DNA from: Takifugu bimaculatus
Taxonomy: Eukaryota > Chordata > Actinopteri > Tetraodontiformes > Tetraodontidae
NCBI GenBank assembly: GCA_004026145.2
Contig: CP034986.1
Span: 6,378,929-6,442,928, forward strand
Reading direction: 5' to 3'
DNA: 64,000 bases
Each line of letters starts with the position of its first letter. Position 1 is the stretch's first letter. Made by a program: the position numbers and the translations under genes. This document shows, one piece after another, positions 23,799-35,391 of the stretch. The notes beneath the pieces were generated by a model. The model made no database searches. It saw only the letters and a list, made by a program, of their open reading frames with translations, and was not told the DNA's origin.

Positions 23799-24414
23799 AC
23801 TGTTTGTGTTCTGTTTCTCGCACGCACGCAGGATTGGTGATCTGGCTCTAATGCCAGAACATTCCGTATTTCTCACGACAGCCACTCTGCTGACGGTGTG
23901 TCAGATGTCTAAAATAAGCCTGATGGAATTGTGTACTACACCCTGCAAAACTGGTAATACTGCACAAACGCCAAGATAAACAGACGTCCACGTGTTCATG
24001 CCAACAAAAGCAGGCAGCAGAAGCAGCCTCACGGCGTCTCCCTCCGCATCCTTGAGCCTACAGCAACAACAGGAAATGTGGCGCCCCAATGAACGCTCAC
24101 ACTAAAGCCGTATTTCAGAAATGCGCTGAAATATTTTGAGAGCTGAGCCAGACTCGTGTCCACATCCACGTTTTCTGGTTAAAGTCGCCGTGGCGTCCTG
24201 CGTTTAATCAAGTGTCTTGACTACCCAACAGGGTCACCCAGGAGCCAATAAGAAATATGCTCCATTTGCCAAATGCTCAATTCTAAGTAATATTGGAGTT
24301 TGAACTTAGGGCAGGTTTGCAGCACGTTGTTAAACATTCTGATTCCCTTTGTTTAATATAAAATGATAATGCCTTTGTGTGGTTTAACATTTTACTCTTT
24401 TTTCTTGATTGCTT

Positions 24415-24630
24415 TGTCCCTTTTGGGGTGATGGCAGGCTGCTGGAGTCTATCACCGCTGCATATGGGCAAAGGCAGGCTACACCCCAGAATAAGCATTT
24501 GTGGGTTCGGTGCCTTGCTCCAGGGTACGTCGGTGGTGCGCCTTCCATTTTGAGTCCAAACTGGGGCTTGAACCTAGAACTGATTGTCAGCCACTGGGCT
24601 CCAGACTGAGTTACCACCATAGACGGGTGA
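24415..24630 (-). mobile_element. tRNA-derived SINE-like element, unit 3
   Basis: Counterpart of 775-990. Confidence 0.48.
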
Positions 24631-25056
24631 ATTCTTGTCATTTTACTGATACACAGCCTCTGCTTTCTTCTCTGAGTCCTTTATTGCTTGTTGTGATTCT
24701 TTGCCAACCAGAAATTCTTTATCATGATGAATGAATCCAGACGTGCAGCAGATTATGCATTTATTTTAGACCCAAGTAGCCCAACGTTTATTCAGTGTGA
24801 AGCTTTCAGAGGTCAGTTCTCTAACAGCCAGAGTAACATGGTGGTTTGACCCACCTCCACTTCTTTACCACCAAACTTAGATTCCCGACTCAGCCTGATT
24901 GTTGACAGATGTCCCCGTCCACAGAGGCAAAACAGCCTGATTCCACCACGATCCTCGCTTTGATTACTGTGAAATTAAAACTGATTCAAATCAAAGACCC
25001 CCAATTACCATCATCCCTGTGATTGTGCTTGACGATTAAATGACGCTCAGGTGACT

Positions 25057-26679
25057 TTATGCTTGGACAACCAGGACATAGAGCGAGAAGAGAAGAGCGC
25101 AGACAGAGGTGAAGTGGGTGGCGCTCAGTTTTTGGCTGCTGCCGAAAATGCTTCTGTCACACTTGGTCCTCGGGGGTTCGACAGGAGGAGTTGTACACTG
25201 CTGAGGTGAGGAGGTAGAGGTGGAAACGCCTCCGCCTCCAGGTGAGGAGGTAGAGGTGGAAACGCCTCCGCCTCCAGGTGAGGAGGTAGAGGTGGAAACG
25301 CCTCCGTCTCCAGGTGAGGAGGTAGAGGTGGAAACGCCTCCGTCTCCAGGTGAGGAGGTAGAGGTGGAAACGCCTTCACCCAGCTGACTGTTGCCAGTGA
25401 CATTCCTGATCCACTCCAGGTGACTCGACACGGACAGAAGGGGACGTTTCTTCTCTCCACAGTTAGACCTTGAACCCACACCAATCTGGATCCACATCTT
25501 ACCATCTGTAACGAGCAGTGGAGATCCTCTTACAACCTGTGGAAAAACACAATTCATCCATGACAAATAATCCTGTATAACAACAACAATAATGATGATG
25601 ACAATATTATTAATAATCACCAAGCATGTGCCTGAAGGTGATGAGTAGTTTCCTGTACAGATCAAGTCGTCTCTGAGGGGTTGATTAGAATCAGTCTGAC
25701 ACTCATTATTTTCCAAGATTGAAGCCTTTGCCATGACTACAGAACCATCTATTTGAACATATGACAGAAAAAGTGTTTGACCAGTGCTCGACACAACAGT
25801 TAAGGAATGATTGAAACAAATGGCATAAAACTGTCAGTTCACCATTTAAGCTTTGACCAATGAGCCAGGCATCAGTTCCGCTCTGAAAAGTGCTGTTTGC
25901 TGGAGCCAAGAAGATCGAAGATATGTGATCTGAAAGATTGACCGGGCTGGACAGCTTCAGGAGGGCCATGCTTTGTTGGTAGTATAGGGGATCAAACAAA
26001 GGGTGGTATACAGCTTTAGAAACTCCTCGTGACACTGGAACAGGATCAGAACCTGTCCTTTGGGGCTGGCCCAGATCAACGGTTAAGCCTTCGGTAGAAA
26101 TGCTAAAGAAAACACAACCGAAGAAAATAAATGAACCTGGACAATTAAATGTTTAAAATGACATTAACTCTAGTTTTTAATGGGTTCTCTTATCGTAGCA
26201 AAGCTGAGATCCTCCCGCTTAAATTAAAGTAAGAAAATCTTCTTAAACTGTAATGGTACTTACTGAGACAAGAACAAAGCATCTGTCAGCACCCACTGGT
26301 CAGATATCAGAGTTCCTATCATTGGGAACCTGCTGTCATTTATCTTGGCATGCCAGGGCCATCTTTCTGGACCTCCCATATTTCCTGTCTCAAAAGAAGG
26401 AGAAGCGTCAGACCTCCAAAGACGCCTCATAATAGCCGGGCTACATCATTGATAACAGACACGTTTAGCAGAAAGAAGCTGGTAACAAGAACTGGCTTAC
26501 CTGGTTGGGCACCAGCTCCTGAAAATAAGAGCACAGAGAAATCAGCGAGGCAGTCCTGAACAGGGCGAGATGCAGTGTAACGAGGATTTAGGAGGAACTA
26601 GTGAGGTCAAGATTGAAATGTCCTCATCCTTACCTTCAGAGAGGGCAACCACCACGACCAGAACCTGGTAGAATCTCAT
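25057..26679 (-). CDS. GPI-type S1A serine protease homologue, copy 3 (catalytically dead)
   Basis: Exons: 26679-26634, 26528-26511, 26384-26264, 26102-25843, 25748 (or 25736)-25621 and 25536-25057, giving about 346-350 residues, the longest copy. The 3' end of exon 3 is rewritten, so the His57 site reads TDALFLS, yet the length and the GTAAGT donor are kept. The Asp102 loop reads YYQQS and the Ser195 loop reads CLVVRGSP (Ser195 to Arg). The 215-226 loop is GSRSNCGEKKRP. The tail carries five STSTSSP blocks. Exon 6 starts like copy 4 but continues like copy 2, which suggests gene conversion. Confidence 0.77.
25205..25380 (-). repeat. In-frame 36-bp coding VNTR, copy 3 (5 blocks)
   Basis: Five blocks, the longest stalk; the last two linkers are GGGG. 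Confidence 0.8.
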
Positions 26680-26711
26680 CTTGACTGTGTCACTGTCTAT
26701 CCGACCTGAAC

Positions 26712-26719
26712 TATAAATA
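26712..26719 (-). promoter_or_regulatory. TATA-like box, protease-homologue copy 3
   Basis: Same motif and spacing relative to the ATG at 26679 as in copy 1. Confidence 0.48.
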
Positions 26720-28338
26720 CTTTTTATTCAGTCATTCGCTCCACCCACAGCATACCCTTCAACCACAATTTAATTTGTCCGCATATTTTAGGTGCTGCTC
26801 CCAGTGATGGCATGATTCCTTTTCTTTTGTGCTGATGTGAATGTTATTTTCTGAAGCAGAAGGCCGTTTGAGTGCAAACCAATAATTTAGTTCCTGTTGT
26901 TTGTATTTATTGTTTCAGCAAAGGAAAAGATAAGTGGCACCAGAACTTGAAGGCCTGGCTAAACTGTGCTCAGAGTGGAGAGGTGGGTGGAACCAAAGCT
27001 CTTCCTGTGGGTTGCAAACCTCTAGGTCCCCTCTAGGCTAGAACCCATAAAGTGGTGCCGTTGGGTTCCCCTCGCTTGACTCGTTCCTCTGCACCTGTTA
27101 ATTGCATAAAATGAAGATGGGCTTATTGATCACTAAAGGGCGTCACCATTTTGGTCAAAGGCTTGTGGACAATCCTCATTTCTAATGTTTACGGCTAACC
27201 TTGAAAAGAAACCATCGCTCATAACTGTTGATGGGATTCTGTCCAAACACAAAAATCCAGAACTAGAAAAACTTGCTGAGGTGGATGCTCGCTGTGCTGT
27301 GTATTTGTAATAAAGTTCTTTAGAAACCAGTCTTGATCAGGACTGAGGTGTGTGGACGTTCCTGACAGAATGACTAAAGATCAGCTGGTGTTTCAGACTA
27401 TTTTAGCCTGGGTCTCTCCCTCACTGACCTTTAACCTTTAACCCGATCATAAAGTGTACCTGTTTGATCACGCTAACACTCTTTCTCTGTCTTGTACTGC
27501 GAACTACTGTGTGACAAAAGAAGCCCGCCTGTCTTCGACAAAGGATGGCGGCCTAACAAAGGGCAAAAAGACAGAACTGGCATTGAAGTAGAAGTTTCCA
27601 GGTCCAATGTGTTGTTTTCAGGTCAATTCCACAGTTTTCCACCTGCTTGCACGTAGCGCAAACATTGCTGAGGATTTGCTGCAGATAAAAACCAGGCCTG
27701 TCGTAAACGTTGCATGGTTGGCAGCGATGTGACGACATCAGTGCTTCACTGCTGACTTCCTGTGACTTTCTTGTCCCCCTATTTTGTCAAGAAATCTTAA
27801 CCAGTCGAATAAAAATAGAATGAACTTAAGTGAAAGTAGTGCTGAAGTCTTCTTTTTGTTTGTGTATGTCATCCAGAAAGTCAGATGTTATTTGCATGAC
27901 CATTTTTTGAAGCAGCACATTGCCAATGAAAATCAAGTCAGCTTCAGAAGGCGGGACTTTTTATCATGTCCTGGCCCACCAACAGAGGGCAGCAAAGAGG
28001 CCTTTTGGCTCACTTTCAGAAAAGTTTCCAAATCTTGGAGGTTTTTACATTGCTGCTTCATTTTTCAGCTGCTTTTTGAAGTCAAGACACCTTCTCTGGG
28101 TTCTTTGTTCTTTCATTAATCACGCATTAGTTGTTTAACTAAAATAGTTCTCAGAGAGTCAAATTTGGCCGCCACTGTTGTCACACACATTGATGGGACT
28201 GTGTGTGTGTGTGTTTGTGTGTGTAAGCGCCGGGTTCTAATCTGACCTAAATTAACTGAGGTAGACAGAGGTTATTCACAATATATCCGCCAATGGAGTG
28301 ACATGTGCAGTCCGATTTAGATGCACATGTAAGTGCAT

Positions 28339-28752
28339 TTATTGAGGAGTTTGGATCAAGTTGGAATCAGCTAAAGGACATTTTTTTGCATGTAGAACTG
28401 AAAATGTTGTTGCCAACACTTGACATGTGTGCAGCCACTTGTTCTGCAGTGCGTATGGAGTGATGTGGTCTTTTTGAGCCGTGTTAAGCTCTCTTGGATT
28501 CATGCATATTCGGAGTTCTTGCTTGTCCTTTATGCTTGTAGCAACCACTGATGACACCCACTCAGTTGGCTCAGATACCAGGATAAGACTGTTCTGTAGA
28601 GACACAGGAATGTGACATGCAGCACAAACAACACGTCTCGCCTGTGACATGGAATAAGTCACAGGTAGTTTCCCAAGCTCATCTGAGAAGGCGCTGCTGG
28701 ATTCCATGTGAATTTGCTGGAAAAGATCACCATCACCACCAGGGATGACCAC
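28339..28752 (-). mobile_element. Ty3/Gypsy-like pol fragment, unit 3
   Basis: Counterpart of 5165-5578; it shares KDKQE with unit 2. Confidence 0.7.
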
Positions 28753-29065
28753 CTTGCAACAGACAAATCTGTCCCATAATTAAACATGATAGGGATGCAA
28801 TAAGACCACACTGATACCCCGCACCCCCACCTGGTCACCTGTATAAATAAGTGTTCCCCGGTACGGTGTCTGTAGTGGCTCAATAATCATCAGCAGTAAC
28901 ACAGTGACTGATCTACAGACAGTCATTCATTTCACAGCCTTCATCCAGAAGCTGATGTGAAGATCCTGTGCACAGGATCAGTGGTTTCTGCTCCAGTCAA
29001 CATTGAGTGTTACAGTTTGGGATGTGGCCACCAGGGTGCAGCAGTGTTCAGCTGTTAGAATAGAT

Positions 29066-29719
29066 CAGGGGTGCTCACATTTTTTCAGCATGTGAGCTAC
29101 TTCCAAAATGACCAAGTCAAAGTGATCTACCCACCACAAAAATGCAAAACATCTAATTAGTTTCAAATGTATTGAGGATTCTTTGTATGTACAATGTATG
29201 TTGATGTATCTTGCATAACCGAATGAGCCAATTTTGCAAAACACACATAATAATTAACTATTACCATTTTTTAGTAATTGCCTGAGTTTACTTTGATGAC
29301 TTGCACTGAAGTGAATCAGCCAGGGATGCATAGGGACAGGAGCTGCTGACAGCCAGCCTCACGCACACTTCCAAATGTTCATCAGTCATGGTGGAACGGT
29401 ATTTGGGCTTAATAATCTTCATTAGACCGACTGATGAGGCAAACGCACTTCGAAAATGACATCGTGAAAATAAAGTCCACCTCCCATTCCGTATGAAAGT
29501 GATATGTTTTTGTCTTCTTGGTCCCGCTCCCTCATTCATTTTGATGACCAGAAGCTTTAGCGATGGCTTCAAATCAGAGGTGATTCGCTGAATAACTGAG
29601 CGCTTCTGACTGGCTGCCCTGTATATCAATCAAGTGATGGGACAAATGATAGGCTGATAGTTTTTAATGCCACGCCGCGATCGATCAGTAGATCGCGATC
29701 GACGTAATGAGCACCCCTG
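29066..29719 (-). mobile_element. Non-autonomous hAT transposon, unit 3 (left flank deleted)
   Basis: Same element, but the left flank reads AGAATAGAT directly before CAGGGGTG. About 120 bp, including the left ATCTAGAC, is gone, while the terminal repeat itself is intact. The right ATCTAGAC is present. Confidence 0.85.
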
Positions 29720-30923
29720 ATCTAGACTGATTAAGAACAAATCTGGCAAAGATGATTAAATGATGCAAATGCATCCACAAATGTGCTTTTAATGTACTGA
29801 TAATTAGAAAGAATTAGGTTTAATCCAGTGTTGAAAGACTTTGTGGGCATCGTTGATGTCTGAAAGGGACGAATACCATGATTATTCTCAGTGAGACTAA
29901 AGCTAGCAACCAACAGGTGTGCTCCATTAAGCCTTGAATCCACCCAAATTCTAATTTAGTCCACCACTGAACTCCTCAGCTGATTTAGTTGGGAGTTTGT
30001 ACGTAACCATGGTGATGACAGTGTGATTTTGCTGGACTACACATGAACCTCGTGAGTGATACAATTGGTGAGCAAAGGCTGGCCCAGGCTGAGCATCTGT
30101 GCTTAACATCTCGGTGCCCCGTCCCACAGCGCCACCTTCAGGGGCCTTGTGAAGGTCATGCCGCGGTGGGTCGGGGAGGTTTGGCAGCAGAACGGGGATC
30201 AGCACCTTCCTAGGCAGGTGTTCAGTGAGAGAACATCCAAAATGGGTTATGTTGGAATTAAATGTGACCATAAGAACATGTAAACTCCTCTCTTCCTCCT
30301 CACCTTCGGTCATATTGAAACACGGCCCTCCACGCAGAAGCTCCCATATAGGGCCTTTGACACTTCCACATGCTTCCCACCCCTCATCTGGTTCTACTTT
30401 AACAAGTCAGAGCTCATTTTTCTCTTGTCACGAGAAGGTCGAGCTTGTTTTTGCTGTGTCCAAACTGTTTGTCAGACATCTGACCATCCATCCACAGCCC
30501 GTTATGACACAGGTGTCGTGGGATCCACTCGCAACACAGCAGTTCTGGACAGTTTAAAGAAAGGCTTTATTAGGTGTCAGGTAGTTTGCACTAACTTTCT
30601 GACATTTTTGGCGTTAGCAGGAAGACACCTTCCTGTCAATAAGGACCAAACGCATCTGTCCGTCGCCCACGGTTCTCCAAAGGTTCTCTGTATGTGACTG
30701 AAGAACTCCTGCATTAATTCTGGGATAAATTAAGCCTCCAAAATGTGACATTTGGAACAGTAGTATTTGTTTGGACTGGAAGAGGATGGAATGAAGATGG
30801 AAGAAGATGTGAGGACGCTGGGGAGGAGATGGACTGGTCGAGTGACATTGATGTATAGGAGAGAGAGAAATTCTCCTGGTTAGGAGCAGAAGAAATCAGG
30901 AGTTGGGAGGACACACACACACA

Positions 30924-30962
<39 letters not shown>

Positions 30963-31477
30963 CTTCATCTCTTCACATTTCCCTCCATTCGCAGGCTGAA
31001 TGACGCTACGTTTAGAACATAAGTCTGAAATTTGGTGTGAGTGTAGCCGAACTTTAAGCTAAAATTGCAGCTTTTGTTGTTGGAGCAGAATTGGGTTTAG
31101 CCTGCTTCTGCACCGTTCCCACGCCTGTGAAGGTGTTCCCAAAGAAGCTTCAGTTGATGCGAACCAACATATGACTGAAGCAGGCGTCCATCGGTCCCTC
31201 TGAAGACACAACAGAGCAGAAACACGCAGAAGGAGCGTCAGAGTTCCAGGCCAGGATGAATGCGTTTTACTCTGGAAGTCTTCGTTCGCTCTTCACCCGT
31301 AAACTTCCCGGTGTCTGACGGCAGCGCGTCCAATCAGATGAGGTTATCTGCTTCATGGGGATTAGATGATCTTATGTGGTCTGCTGCAATGTGTGAGAGC
31401 CAAGCGGCTCCGGAGGATCAGAGAGCGCTCGGGGCGCCTGACAAAGCGCAGGTTTGGAGTCAGCAAGGAGTCTATGA

Positions 31478-31491
31478 GTTACCATAGCAAC
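31478..31491. promoter_or_regulatory. RFX X-box-like palindrome, unit 3
   Basis: Identical 14-mer to 8927-8940. Confidence 0.4.
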
Positions 31492-31620
31492 AAAGTCTAC
31501 ATGCAGTGATTAACTTTAGCTGTTGCGTCTGGATTCCGGGCTGTTGTTGACATGTTTTAGATCAACATGCACACTTTAATGTGGCGTTTGGGTCTACACA
31601 AGTTCATCTATGCCATAATA

Positions 31621-32026
31621 AGTGCTCCATTCAGCCTCTCTGTCCCATTATAACTGCTCCATTCAGCCTCTCTGTCCCACTATAAACAGTCCATTTACCC
31701 TCTCTGTCCCATTATAACTGCTCCATTCAGCCTCTCTGTCCCACTATAAACAGTCCATTTACCCTCTCTGTCCCATTATAACTGCTCCATTCAGCCTCTC
31801 TGTCCCACTATAAACAGTCCATTTACCCTGTCTGTCCCACTATAAACAGTCCATTTACCCTGTCTGTCCCACTATAAACAGTCCATTTACCCTCTCTGTC
31901 CCACTATAAACAGTCCATTTACCCTCTCTGTCCCACTATAAACAGTCCATTTACCCTCTCTGTCCCACTATAAACAGTCCATTTACCCTCTCTGTCCCAT
32001 TGCAACTAGTCCATTTACCCTCTCTG
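31621..32026. repeat. 32-bp minisatellite, unit 3 (about 12-13 repeats)
   Basis: Same length and same order of variants as in unit 2, which supports a very recent shared origin of this segment. Confidence 0.95.
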
Positions 32027-34230
32027 ATTGCATCAGAGAGTCCAACTTGTGCCAAAGGTCCAAACTCTTCCCACAGTAACGATGCGTTCAATACCGTTTT
32101 ACAGCGAGTCCCATTTGGGCAACCTTAATTGCCCCCAAAAAAATTCATTCTTTCTTCCAGCCTAAATTTTGCATCTTTACATGTGTTTTGACAGCTGTCC
32201 ATTTTAGCTGTAATTTCTGTCCTGTCTGACTCTGGTCACATGACCCCAAAAAGGCTTCAACCTGTGGGCTGTACAGAGACATTACCCACAATTGAACTGA
32301 AATTCAAAACGCTGAATGAAATTCAGATTGAAGCTTTCAAAAATAAAAGTACCAAGATCCAGAAAACAGCACAGTGACCTCTGAACCCAAGTTTCTCCAC
32401 CTTTTTTTTATGGGTGCTAAAGTGTTAAACGCAAAACAAAGCGGGCAACCCCCCCTTTAAAATCAGATAAGACTCTGACGAGAATAGTTTCTGTGCAGAC
32501 AAGTCCTGTTTCTGACCAGTCAGTCCACCAAAGACAATGGTTCATGCATACATCTCCAACACCAGCAGGTTCCACAAATATGTTTCTGTTCAGAACTTTT
32601 TCTCCTGGACAAAAGGCTAGCTGTCAACACCAACATGCTCGACGTCTGCTAAGGCACGTTGTACTGGTGGACGCAGTCTCTTCCAGATGACAGCACGTGT
32701 GTGTGTGTGTGTGTAGCAGGTGCTGAGCCTGAATCAGAATGCGGAAATGCGGAACATCAGCTCAGAGTTATCTGGCTAATGCTACGTTTCACGATTCTAT
32801 CGTCATGAACACTAAACGCAGCGCAGCCCGAACAAACAAAGCGAGGATGCAACATCCACAACAGCTGAACTGATTTGAGGAAAGTTTTGTTAAACGCAGT
32901 TTCGTCTTAAGTCGGCACAGAGGGAGCTTGATCAGTTGTTGGGGATCTGTCCAAAAATGTCAGAATTTCATGGGCACCAACCTCATTGGTGGTTGAGTGA
33001 GATTTATGTGAATCCTGCACCTCAGGTGAGGAACGTTCTCCAAGAGGTTGGTTCTGAGACAGGGCTCCTAAAGAGAATACAGGAGGCAGAGCTGGAGGGG
33101 AGAGATGAAGATGCTGAGGTTGTCTTTGGGAGTAATGAGGTCCAGGATGGAACTGCCAGGCAGGAGTCCTAGAGGAAGACCTGAGATGAGAATATGCGCG
33201 TAGTTATCAAAGACATGACATCACTGCGGAAACACCTGAAGGAAAAAACCCAAAGTAGAGGGATTGCACTTTAAAATTCCCCTTTATATCACAAAAGTGG
33301 GGATTATGGTTGCTAGGTAACATTAGCAAATGGAAACACTTATATTTAACATCTTATAGCTAACATTTAGATTTTGGATGTTTTATATCCGACATAACTG
33401 CTTGCAACCTCAGAAACATTGTTATGACATTTTGAAATCTAACAAAAGCTCAGGGAGAGAGATAAAGGGTCTGGCTGGAGTTTATCATGCTGTTAAAAAA
33501 ACACAAGCAAATATGACTCCAGCCATTGGCTCCTCTTCACTGTCACTGAAGGTGAGAATTCCACCGTCAGTTTAGGTGTTGATGTTTCAAACAATGACAG
33601 TTCACATTCCTCCGATGAAGGAACCCTGCCTGTCCTTTGGAACGACTGTATCAGCGATACCAACACTGCACGAGGGAGTGGCATCTTTAAACAAAACGCA
33701 AAACCAGAAGATCCAGTGCTGAAGTAGAAAATAAAAAAGTAGCAGAATTTGAATGCGGTATCTTTTCGTGATACTCACCAACGGGCTCATTGTGCAGCCT
33801 GTTGTGGCAAACGTTTCCCACTCTAATTCCCCACAGCCTGTCGATGGAGGAAAGGTTGTTTCTATGGTTACAGGCTGCACATATACCGATACATATGCCA
33901 TTGCTCCCAAACTTGCATAGACACTATAAAGCTTTAATTGTGTTATAACCATATTCCAAAACAAGCTTTGTGTGCTGCCTGCTAGCCAGCCTGCGTGTGT
34001 CACATCACGTCCTCTACGTGTCCTCCAGTTTCATTAGCGCCCTGCGTGAAGCTGGAACTCTGCTGCATCACACCGATGACTTGACGTTGGAGACCTCACT
34101 GTTCACACTGTCTCTTCAATTAATCCACGCCTAACACGCACTTTAAGCCACCCTGAACTGATATTTGCTCCCCCAGCTACTGTAATGTTGCAACTAGTAC
34201 TGATTTTTGGCCCATTTTTTGGCATCTCCT

Positions 34231-34268
<38 letters not shown>

Positions 34269-34749
34269 GACTGTTTGTGTTAAGACTGGTAATACTGCAC
34301 AAACGCCAAGATAAACAGACGTCCACGTGTTCATGCCAACAAAAGCAGGCAGCAGAAGCAGCCTTACGGCGTCTCCCTCCGCATCCTTGAGCCTACAGCA
34401 ACAACAGGAAATGTGGCGCCCCAATGAACGCTCACACTAAAGCCGTATTTCAGAAATGCGCTGAAATATTTTGAGAGCTGAGCCAGACTCGTGTCCACAT
34501 CCACGTTTTCTGGTTAAAGTCGCCGTGGCGTCCTGCGTTTAATCAAGTGTCTTGACTACCCAACAGGGTCACCCAGGAGCCAATAAGAAATATGCTCCAT
34601 TTGCCAAATGCTCAATTCTAAGTAATATTGGAGTTTGAACTTAGGGCAGGTTTGCAGCACGTTGGTAAACATTCTGATTCCTTTTGTTTAATATAAAATG
34701 ATAATGCCTTTGTGTGGTTTAACATTTTACTCTTTTTTCTTGATTGCTT

Positions 34750-34965
34750 TGTCCCTTTTGGGGTGATGGCAGGCTGCTGGAGTCTCTCGCCGCTGCATAT
34801 GGGCAAAGGCAGGCTACACCCCAGAATGAGCATTTGTGGGTTCGGTGCCTTGCTCCAGGGTACGTCGGTGGTGCGCCTTCCATTTTGAGTCCAAACTGGG
34901 GCTTGAACCTAGAACTGATTGTCAGCCACTGGGCTACAGACTGAGTTACCACCATAAACGGGTGA
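34750..34965 (-). mobile_element. tRNA-derived SINE-like element, unit 4
   Basis: Counterpart of 775-990. Confidence 0.48.
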
Positions 34966-35391
34966 ATTCTTGTCATTTTACTGATACACAGCCTCTGCTT
35001 TCTTCTCTGAGTCCTTTATTGCTTGTTGTGATTCTTTGCCACCCAGAAATTCTTAATCATGATGAATGAATCCAGACGTGCAGCAGATTATGCATTTATT
35101 TTAGACCCAAGTCGCCCAACGTTTATTCAGTGTGAAGCTTTCAGAGGTCAGTTCTCTAACAGCCAGAGTAACATGGTGGTTTGACCCACCTCCACTTCTT
35201 TACCACCAAACTTAGATTCCCGACTCATACTGATTGTTGACAGATGTCCCCGTCCACAGAGGCAAAACAGCCTGATTCCACCACGATCCTCGCTTTGATT
35301 ACTGTGAAATTAAAACTGATTCAAATCAAAGACCCCCAATTACCATCATCCCTGTGATTGTGCTTGACGATTAAATGACACTCAGGTGACT

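Larger units (their letters stand above)
22959..33976. repeat. Tandem segmental duplication, unit 3
   Basis: This unit is 11,018 bp. It shares the LINE insertion and the 577-bp deletion with unit 2, so these two units share a recent ancestor over those stretches. It has a private insertion of about 140 bp after its GT repeat (about 23809-23949) and a private deletion of roughly 120 bp just left of its hAT element (junction near 29065). Confidence 0.95.
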
